Assembly: GCA_007694055.1 (NCBI GenBank)
Contig: RECK01000036.1
Coordinates: forward strand, 1-47,973
DNA from: Wenzhouxiangella sp.
GTDB taxonomy: Bacteria > Pseudomonadota > Gammaproteobacteria > Xanthomonadales > Wenzhouxiangellaceae
Reading direction: 5' to 3'
DNA: 47,973 nucleotides
Shown: in pieces, positions 41,134 to 47,973 of the stretch
Numbering within the stretch: position 1 is the first letter of the stretch
Layout: each line of letters starts with the position of its first letter
Program-made: the position numbers and the translations under genes
Notes under the pieces: model-generated
Databases searched by the model: none
What the model saw: only the letters and a program-made list of their open reading frames with translations
What the model was told of the DNA's origin: nothing

Positions 41134-41634
41134 TCAACCAGCCTCTAGCTCTACCAACGGAGGCACGCCCGGGGGCATTTCCGCAACCGGTTTCAGCGTG
41201 GCGGCGCTGTGACCCTGGGCCAAAAGGTAATCCAGCCATTTCAGCAGGGCTCGATTCAGACGCCAGTTTCGCACAACCAATCCGTGCAAGGGCAGTTCCG
41301 GCCCGGCCAGTCGATGAAACCCCTGCTGCGGACTGAAAGCCGTGGCTTCAGCCATGCGGGCATCATGATAGACCCGGATATGGGCGTTGGGATTGTGCTG
41401 TTGCTGGTCACCGATGACGTAGGTCAGGCGCAGGAAAGTCGTGTAGTCGTGGCGCTCGATGACCTGCATGTAAAGGTCAGGACCGTCCCCGACCCTGGAC
41501 ACCAGGCAGTCGCTACGGCCCAACCCCTCGGGCATCAGCACATTCAGGGCCCTGAACACGGAAGTGTGCAGTTCCGGCAGGCGGCGCGCCAGATCCCTGG
41601 CGGGCGGATGCAGATTGCGGACTCTGGTCAGCAT
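41134..41634 (-). CDS. DUF1249 (YqiB-like) protein
   Basis: LYMQVIERHDYTTFLRLTYVI, PNAHIRVYHDARMAEATAF, RNWRLNRALLKWLDYLLAQGH. Confidence 0.85.
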   Translation of the reverse strand: MLTRVRNLHPPARDLARRLPELHTSVFRALNVLMPEGLGRSDCLVSRVGDGPDLYMQVIERHDYTTFLRLTYVIGDQQQHNPNAHIRVYHDARMAEATAFSPQQGFHRLAGPELPLHGLVVRNWRLNRALLKWLDYLLAQGHSAATLKPVAEMPPGVPPLVELEAG

Positions 41635-41771
41635 GTCGAACCCGTGGCTTTGTTAGTGTCAATATTCGGTGTGAAGACAGGTTTCAGGCAGTTTGGTTCC
41701 GGGCGCAGCCCAGTTTAAGGATGCACCCGGCACGCAAGTCCCGACCTGAACCAGCACAACCGGCCAGCCCA

Positions 41772-42587
41772 TCAGAATACTTCGCGTTGAAGCCCCAATT
41801 CAAGCAAAATCCGACTTGCCAGCTCCTCGACCGAAGAATCGGTGGTCGACAAGGAGGGTACTTTCTCGATTCGGAGCATGGATTCGGCGGCTTCGACCTC
41901 GTAGCGACACTGCTTGATCGAGGCATATCGACTGCCTGGCCGACGATGCTCGCGGATCTGGGCCAGGCGCTCGGCATCTATGGTCAACCCGAACAGCTTG
42001 TGGCGATGATTGCGAAGGAAAACCGGCAGCCGGGGTTGCTCCAGATCTTCCTCGGTGAGCGGGTAATTGGCAGCCTTGACGCCGTAGTGCAGCGCCATGT
42101 ACAGACAAGTCGGCGTCTTGCCCGAGCGTGACACGCCGATCAGGATCACATCCGCCTGATCGAGCTTCTTGCTGATGCCGTCGTCATGGGTCAACGCGTA
42201 GTTCGTCGCCTCCATGCGATCTTCGTAGGCATGCGCATTGCCCATACCGTGGGCCTGGCCAACCCGCGGTGACCGCTCTACCCCGAGAATCTTCTCCAGC
42301 GGCTCCATGAAGGTGGAGAACATATCGAAGACGTGACCATTGCAGGCGAAGAGCTCCTTGCCTATCTCGCCATCGACGATGGTGCTGAACACCAGCGGCC
42401 GATTGGAATCAGCCTCGGCGGCACGATTGATCAGCGAGACGGCGTCGCGGGCCTTTTCGTGGGTATCGACAAATGGCAGCCTTATTTGGCGAAAATCCAC
42501 GCAGGCAAACTGGGTCAACAGGCTGTGACCAAAGGTTTCGGCGGTAATTGCGGTGCCATCGGAAACAAAGAAGGCGGTTCTGCGCAT
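41772..42587 (-). CDS. ppsR: Pyruvate, water dikinase regulatory protein (PSRP)
   Basis: [47 protein letters not shown]; divergent from ppsA. Confidence 0.95.
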   Translation of the reverse strand: MRRTAFFVSDGTAITAETFGHSLLTQFACVDFRQIRLPFVDTHEKARDAVSLINRAAEADSNRPLVFSTIVDGEIGKELFACNGHVFDMFSTFMEPLEKILGVERSPRVGQAHGMGNAHAYEDRMEATNYALTHDDGISKKLDQADVILIGVSRSGKTPTCLYMALHYGVKAANYPLTEEDLEQPRLPVFLRNHRHKLFGLTIDAERLAQIREHRRPGSRYASIKQCRYEVEAAESMLRIEKVPSLSTTDSSVEELASRILLELGLQREVF

Positions 42588-42654
42588 GAGCTGGCTTTCC
42601 GGTCCCTCGGGTTGGTTACAATACCCCGCTCTACAACAGGCAACGGGCATCAAA

Positions 42655-45012
42655 GTGACCGAGTATATCCTCTGGCTCGAAGAGCTTGGCATGAAAGACC
42701 TGGAAAAGGTCGGCGGGAAGAATTCCTCTCTGGGCGAAATGATCGCCAATCTCAGCGATCTTGGCGTCAGCGTGCCAGGTGGCTTCGCTACCACGGCCGA
42801 GGCTTATCGTGAATTCCTCGACCAGTCGGGACTGGCGGCGCGGATCAAGGACACCCTGGCCAGCCTGGATGCCGACGATACCCGAGCCCTGGCCGCCACG
42901 GGTCGCGAGATTCGCCAGTGGATCATGGACACGCCGCTGCAGCCCGCTCTCGAGCAGTCTGTGCGCGAGGCCTGGCAGAAGATGCAGCAGCGTCATGGCG
43001 AGGATCTGGCCGTGGCGGTGCGCTCCTCGGCCACCGCCGAAGATCTGCCCGACGCTTCGTTTGCCGGCCAACAGGAAACCTTCCTCAACGTGCGCGGCAT
43101 CGAGGATGTGGTGGTCAAGATCCACGAGGTATTCTCCAGCCTCTACAACGACCGTGCCATTGCCTACCGTGTCCACCATGGTTTCGATCATCACGAAGTC
43201 GCCCTGTCGGCCGGTATTCAGCTCATGGTTCGGGCTGGCAGCGGAGCTGCCGGCGTCATGTTCACCCTTGACACCGAATCAGGCTACCGCGGCGTGGTCT
43301 TCCTGACCTCGAGCTACGGACTTGGCGAAAGCGTCGTCCAGGGCGCGGTCAACCCCGACGAGTTCTACCTGTTCAAGCCCAACCTGGAGGCAGACCGACC
43401 GGCAATCCTGCGACGATCGCTGGGCAGCAAGGCCACGCGCATGATCTACAGTGACAACGGGGGCGTGTCCACCGAAGACACGCCGGACAGCGAGCGACTG
43501 AGGTTTTCGATCAGCGACGACGATGCAACGGCGCTGGCGAAGATGGCCTTGACCATCGAGAAGCACTACGGTCGCCCCATGGACATCGAGTGGGGCAAGG
43601 ATGGTCATACCGGCGAGCTGTTCATCCTTCAGGCCAGGCCCGAAACGGTGAAGAGCCGGACCGGCCAGGCGATGGAGCGATTCAAGCTGGAACAGACCGG
43701 AGAGGTGCTGGCGGAAGGCCGGGCGATTGGCCAGCGGATCGGACAGGGCGTGGCGCGGGTCATCGAGAGCATTGACCAGATTCACGACGTCGAAGCCGGC
43801 GATGTGCTGATCACTGACATGACCGACCCGGATTGGGAGCCGATCATGAAACGCGCTTCGGCCATTGTCACCAATCGCGGCGGACGCACCTGTCATGCCG
43901 CCATCATTGCCCGCGAACTCGGCATTCCGGCCGTGGTCGGCTGCAGCGATGCCACCGAGCGCGTTCCGCATGGCGAGGAGGTTACCGTGGTCTGCTCCGA
44001 GGGCGACACGGGCCGCATCTACCGCGGCGACCTTAAGTTCAGCATGGCCGAGGACACCCTCGACGACATGCCGGAGGCGCCATTGAAGATCATGATGAAC
44101 GTGGCCAACGCGGACCGGGCCTTTGATTTCGCCCAGATCCCCAACCACGGTATTGGCCTGGCCCGGCTCGAGTTCATCATCAACCGCATGATTGGCATTC
44201 ATCCGCGGGCGCTGCTTGAGTACGATCGCCAGAGTGACGATATCCGCGCCGAAATCGACCGCCGCATTGCCGGTTACGGCGATCCGGTCAGTTTTTACGT
44301 CGACAAGCTGGCCGAGGGCATCGCGACCATCGCCGCACCGTTCGGACCCAACCCGGTCATCGTGCGTTTGTCTGACTTCAAGAGCAACGAATATGCCAAC
44401 CTGATCGGCGGCGAGCAGTACGAGCCTGACGAAGAGAACCCCATGATTGGCTGGCGCGGCGCCTCACGCTACGTGGATGACAAGTTCAAGGCCGCTTTTG
44501 AGCTCGAGTGCAAGGCACTGAAAAAAGTGCGTGAAGACATGGGTCTTGATCACGTCTGGGCCATGGTGCCTTTCGTGCGAACCGTCGGGGAAGCCCGCGA
44601 CGTGGTCGCGGTCATGGAACAATTCGGCCTCAAGCGCGGCGAAAACGGGCTGAAGCTGATCATGATGTGCGAGCTGCCCTCCAATGCCTTGCTGGCCGAG
44701 GAATTCCTCGAGTATTTCGACGGTTTTTCGATCGGTTCCAACGACATGACTCAGCTGACCCTGGGCCTGGACCGTGATTCAGCACTGGTTGCGCACCGCT
44801 TCGATGAGCGCGACGGTGCCGTCAAGGCACTGTTGAGCATGGCGATCAAGACCTGCCGTGAGCAGGGCAAGTACATTGGCATCTGCGGCCAGGGACCCTC
44901 GGACTATCCCGACCTGGCCCAGTGGTTGATGGACCAGGGCATCGAGAGCATGTCGCTCAACCCGGACACGGTTGTCGACACCTGGCGGCGGCTGGCCGCC
45001 GCGCGCAGCTAG
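42655..45012 (+). CDS. ppsA: Phosphoenolpyruvate synthase
   Basis: [95 protein letters not shown] start inferred. Confidence 0.97.
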   Translation: MTEYILWLEELGMKDLEKVGGKNSSLGEMIANLSDLGVSVPGGFATTAEAYREFLDQSGLAARIKDTLASLDADDTRALAATGREIRQWIMDTPLQPALEQSVREAWQKMQQRHGEDLAVAVRSSATAEDLPDASFAGQQETFLNVRGIEDVVVKIHEVFSSLYNDRAIAYRVHHGFDHHEVALSAGIQLMVRAGSGAAGVMFTLDTESGYRGVVFLTSSYGLGESVVQGAVNPDEFYLFKPNLEADRPAILRRSLGSKATRMIYSDNGGVSTEDTPDSERLRFSISDDDATALAKMALTIEKHYGRPMDIEWGKDGHTGELFILQARPETVKSRTGQAMERFKLEQTGEVLAEGRAIGQRIGQGVARVIESIDQIHDVEAGDVLITDMTDPDWEPIMKRASAIVTNRGGRTCHAAIIARELGIPAVVGCSDATERVPHGEEVTVVCSEGDTGRIYRGDLKFSMAEDTLDDMPEAPLKIMMNVANADRAFDFAQIPNHGIGLARLEFIINRMIGIHPRALLEYDRQSDDIRAEIDRRIAGYGDPVSFYVDKLAEGIATIAAPFGPNPVIVRLSDFKSNEYANLIGGEQYEPDEENPMIGWRGASRYVDDKFKAAFELECKALKKVREDMGLDHVWAMVPFVRTVGEARDVVAVMEQFGLKRGENGLKLIMMCELPSNALLAEEFLEYFDGFSIGSNDMTQLTLGLDRDSALVAHRFDERDGAVKALLSMAIKTCREQGKYIGICGQGPSDYPDLAQWLMDQGIESMSLNPDTVVDTWRRLAAARS

Positions 45013-45566
45013 GCGGCATTGCCGGCCAGTGCGCCCATGTAGCGACGGTAGTAGCGGAGCTCATCGATCGAATCCCGGATATCTTCCAGGGCCTGATGGC
45101 TGGAATCCTTGACCAGCCCCTCGGCAATGTCCGGCGCCCAGCGCCGGGCCAGCTCCTTGACGGTGCTGACATCGAGATTGCGATAGTGAAACCAGGCCTC
45201 CAGCTCCGGCATCCAGCGCGCCATGAAGCGTCGGTCCTGGCAGATGGAGTTGCCGCACATGGGCGAAACGCCGGCGGGCACATGCCGGGCCAGGAAAGCG
45301 ATGGTCAAGCGTTCAGCCTCGGCCATGTCAACCGTGCTTTTCAGGCAGCGGTCAATCAACCCGGATTCGCCGTGGGTGCGCGTGTTCCACTCGTCCATGG
45401 CCTGGAGGAGCTCCGGCGCTGTCGCTACCGCGATGACAGGTCCTTGAGCGATCTCGTTGAGCTGTTCGTCGGTGACGATGGTGGCGATCTCGATAATGGT
45501 GTCGCGGTCCGGTTCCAGGCCGGTCATTTCGAGATCGATCCAGACCAGGTGCTTGTCGTTGGTCAT
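45009..45566 (-). CDS. orn: Oligoribonuclease
   Basis: [55 protein letters not shown]. Confidence 0.97.
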   Translation of the reverse strand: MTNDKHLVWIDLEMTGLEPDRDTIIEIATIVTDEQLNEIAQGPVIAVATAPELLQAMDEWNTRTHGESGLIDRCLKSTVDMAEAERLTIAFLARHVPAGVSPMCGNSICQDRRFMARWMPELEAWFHYRNLDVSTVKELARRWAPDIAEGLVKDSSHQALEDIRDSIDELRYYRRYMGALAGNAA

Positions 45567-45619
45567 ACTGAGCGTTCCGGTGGCAATGAGCCCGAACTAT
45601 ACCAAGCGGACCGGGCACC

Positions 45620-46498
45620 ATGAGCACTTCTGCCCTGGTCATCGAGTCTCATTCCAATCGAGGCGTCGCGCGCCTGAGCTCGGGGGAGATCGCGGCTTTT
45701 CATTTCCCGCGTCGTCTCGGTCGTCCTCTGCCCGGCGACCATATCGAGCTTGATGGAAACGGCACCCTTGAGTCCATCGGCAGCCGGGTCAACACATTTG
45801 GCCGTGGTGACGCTCACGGACGGTTTCAGGCCGTGGCTGCCAACCTGGACCGTGCCCTGATCGTCATTGCGCCCGAGCCGGCACCCAGCCCGGACCTCGT
45901 CCACCGCTACCTTGCTGCCGCCCTGATTCAGGGCATCCAGCCGGTGATCGTGATCAACAAATGCGATCTGACCCTGCCCGATCAGCCGCCTTTCAACGAG
46001 CTTGCCGACCTGGCGGCACTGGATGTGCCAATTGTCCACTGCCGCTGTCAGCCAGCGCCCGAGCTGAACGAATTGACCGAGCTGGTCGGCACGGGCACGA
46101 GCCTGCTGGCCGGCCAGTCGGGTGTCGGCAAGACGTCCCTGCTCAATGCGCTGGTGCCGGACCTTGCCCAGCAGACCGGCGCGCTGTCTCGGGTCACGGG
46201 CAAGGGCACGCACACGACAACCAGTGCCACGCTGCACCAGCTGCCCACCGGCGCCTGGCTGGTCGACACGCCCGGGGTCTGGGAATACGGCTTGTGGCAC
46301 ATGCCCTGCCGCGAGCTGGAACGTGGCTTCCCCGAATTTCACCGCCTGCAGCAATCCTGCCGCTTTCGCGATTGTCGTCACTCCAGCGAGCCCGGCTGCG
46401 CGGTGCGCGCAGCCTGCGAGTCAGGTCATATCCCGCCTGGTCGCTGCCAGGCCTGGCAGCGCCTGCTTGCCGAACAGCAAAGGCTTCAGCGCCTGTGA
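45620..46498 (+). CDS. rsgA: Small ribosomal subunit biogenesis GTPase RsgA
   Basis: GQSGVGKTSLLNALVPD, TTTSATLHQLPTGAWLVDTPGVWEYGL, Zn Cys/His cluster CRFRDCRHSSEPGCAV. Confidence 0.95.
   Translation: MSTSALVIESHSNRGVARLSSGEIAAFHFPRRLGRPLPGDHIELDGNGTLESIGSRVNTFGRGDAHGRFQAVAANLDRALIVIAPEPAPSPDLVHRYLAAALIQGIQPVIVINKCDLTLPDQPPFNELADLAALDVPIVHCRCQPAPELNELTELVGTGTSLLAGQSGVGKTSLLNALVPDLAQQTGALSRVTGKGTHTTTSATLHQLPTGAWLVDTPGVWEYGLWHMPCRELERGFPEFHRLQQSCRFRDCRHSSEPGCAVRAACESGHIPPGRCQAWQRLLAEQQRLQRL
46442..46461. repeat. Perfect 20-bp palindrome in rsgA 3' end
   Basis: CGCTGCCAGGCCTGGCAGCG is self-complementary. Confidence 0.95.
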
Positions 46499-46522
46499 TC
46501 AAAAGCGCCTGAAGCGGCGGTC

Positions 46523-47191
46523 TTACCAGGGCAGCGTTTCACCGTTGGCATGACGGAAGCTGCCGGTGCTGGCCAGGTCCAGTTCCTCGATTCTGGCCAC
46601 CAGGCCTTCGGCTGCCTCGCGGGCATCGACATGGCCGGTGTTTCCGGTCATTCCGGTCCGGACATAACCCGGATGCAACAGACCGACTGCGATGCCCTTT
46701 TGCCCAAGCTCATGGGCCATCGATACCGTGGCTGCATTGATGGCGGCCTTGGACATCCTGTAGGCCATGTGGCCGCCAGAGCTGTTGTCAGCGATTGAGC
46801 CCATGCGCGAGGTAATCACGATTACCCGCGATCCCCGGGACAGGTTGCCTGCCAGCGCACTGGTCACACGGATTGGGGCCAAGGCATTGACTTCGAGCTG
46901 GGCTCGCCAGTCGTCCAGTTCGTCCTCGATACCTTCCAGGCTGGACGGCTTCAACAATCCGGCATTGTTGATCAGCACATCCAGTCTGATATCCCCAAGG
47001 CGTCCGCTCAGCGCTTTCAGGTCACCGGCACTGGTCACATCGATCCCCTCCTCGACCTGCACCTGCTCTGCATCGAGTTCAGGCGAGCTTTGCCGACACA
47101 CCGCGATCATCTGGTAACCGAGACGTTTCATTTGGCGGACCAGTTCCAGCCCGATTCCCCGGTTGGCGCCGGTTACAAGTGCGGTTTTCAT
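46523..47191 (-). CDS. SDR family oxidoreductase (C-factor-like)
   Basis: ALVTGANRGIGLELVRQMKRLGYQ, NNAGLL, YRMSKAAINAA. Confidence 0.9.
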   Translation of the reverse strand: MKTALVTGANRGIGLELVRQMKRLGYQMIAVCRQSSPELDAEQVQVEEGIDVTSAGDLKALSGRLGDIRLDVLINNAGLLKPSSLEGIEDELDDWRAQLEVNALAPIRVTSALAGNLSRGSRVIVITSRMGSIADNSSGGHMAYRMSKAAINAATVSMAHELGQKGIAVGLLHPGYVRTGMTGNTGHVDAREAAEGLVARIEELDLASTGSFRHANGETLPW

Positions 47192-47280
47192 AAGCGTTTT
47201 CCTGTTGATGGCTGTATTGGATCAGATGCACGCGCAGTGACTTCGTTTCAAGTTCCGCATCGCCGTGCCCGGCGGCATTG

Positions 47281-47403
47281 TGCTAAGCTTTTGCGCGGGT
47301 TAGCAAGTGAGGCAACGGGGCATACTGGCACTGCTCCAGGCACTGTTGATTGATCACTTGCTCCCTGAGTTGAGGTTGACGCGGCGTCCTGTCAAAGGCC
47401 GCG
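47281..47403 (+). promoter_or_regulatory. Structured leader candidate with overlapping alternative inverted repeats
   Basis: TGCTAA(47281-47286)/TTAGCA(47300-47305) competes with AGCAAGTGA(47302-47310)/TCACTTGCT(47354-47362); downstream CGCGGC(47380-47385)/GCCGCG(47398-47403). Confidence 0.4.
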
Positions 47404-47444
47404 CCTCCTGAAGTTTGTGACCCAACAATGCAAGGAAAAGCAGC

Positions 47445-47762
47445 ATGACCAGACTACCCGTTGTGAAGCTGATTTGGGGGATGGTTTTATTCGCGTTTGT
47501 GGCTCCGGCCACGGCAGATATCCTGCTCATCGAAAAGGTTCGCGAACGCATGCTGCGCGATCTGCCCGGCAACGGTCTGAGCATGACCGAAGTCGAGGCC
47601 CGGTTCGGCGCGCCCCTGGATAGGCACGCGGCAGTTGGTCAACCGCCGATCACACGCTGGGTTTACGAAGACTACAGCGTGTACTTCGAGCACCAGCTGG
47701 TCATCGAAAGCGTTCTGCACCACGAGGCCGTGGTTCGGGAAACCCGTCGTCGTCTGGACTGA
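47445..47762 (+). CDS. Small exported protein of unknown function
   Basis: AAGGAAA SD; signal peptide KLIWGMVLFAFVAPATAD; SMTEVEARFGAP...RWVYEDYSVYFEHQLVIESVL. Confidence 0.75.
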   Translation: MTRLPVVKLIWGMVLFAFVAPATADILLIEKVRERMLRDLPGNGLSMTEVEARFGAPLDRHAAVGQPPITRWVYEDYSVYFEHQLVIESVLHHEAVVRETRRRLD

Positions 47763-47770
47763 GACCACCG

Positions 47771-47973
47771 ATGACAGCAAGCTTTCCTCGCCTGCCTGCC
47801 GAGTGGGAGCCCCAGCGCGGCACCCTGCTGGCCTGGCCTGCCGCAGATGGCGACTGGGCCGGTGATCTGCCCGCGATTCGTTCGGAATACCAGCGCTTCA
47901 TCGAAGCCCTGCTCGCTTGCCAGGCGGTCGCCCTGCTGGTTCAGCCTGGTGACAGTTCGGCGCAGCGGCAGCT
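47771..47973 (+). CDS. aguA: Agmatine deiminase family protein, N-terminus (truncated by window edge)
   Basis: ATG 47771 then MTASFPRLPAEWEPQRGTLLAWPAADGDWAGDLPAIRSEYQRFIEALL. Confidence 0.88.
   Translation, partial: MTASFPRLPAEWEPQRGTLLAWPAADGDWAGDLPAIRSEYQRFIEALLACQAVALLVQPGDSSAQRQ

Overview
GC-rich gammaproteobacterial chromosome segment, densely coding and mostly housekeeping. Gene order (recJ-rpfE-like-greA-carB-carA; ndk-rlmN-pilW-rodZ-hisS-yfgM-bamB-der) suggests a Xanthomonadales-related lineage, but taxonomy is inference. Blocks in order: (1) acpP(partial)-fabG-fabD-fabH-plsX-rpmF-yceD on the minus strand, with maf divergent; (2) fadJ-fadI-like beta-oxidation pair; (3) folD-TatT-DctP-DctQ-DctM, a TRAP transporter with a TatT-type lipoprotein (TPAT type); (4) glutathione peroxidase and a rhodanese-MoeB fusion; (5) ndk-rlmN-pilW-rodZ-hisS-yfgM-bamB-der-moeB run; (6) two S9 prolyl-oligopeptidase-type enzymes flanking an SQR-like flavoprotein, small membrane protein and porin-like protein trio, plus gdh; (7) sohB, a small membrane protein, recJ, rpfE-like, greA, carB, carA; (8) DUF1249, ppsR/ppsA, orn, rsgA, SDR, a small exported protein and a truncated agmatine deiminase. 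I saw no CRISPR array, rRNA, tRNA, transposase or phage genes. I found no clear new multi-gene defence-type system. The best second-look items are a potentially switch-like structured leader upstream of the small-protein/aguA operon, a Tat-signal type-II-like SQR/membrane/porin cassette, a TPAT transporter whose ligand-binding Arg appears replaced, and long perfect palindromes inside rlmN and rsgA.
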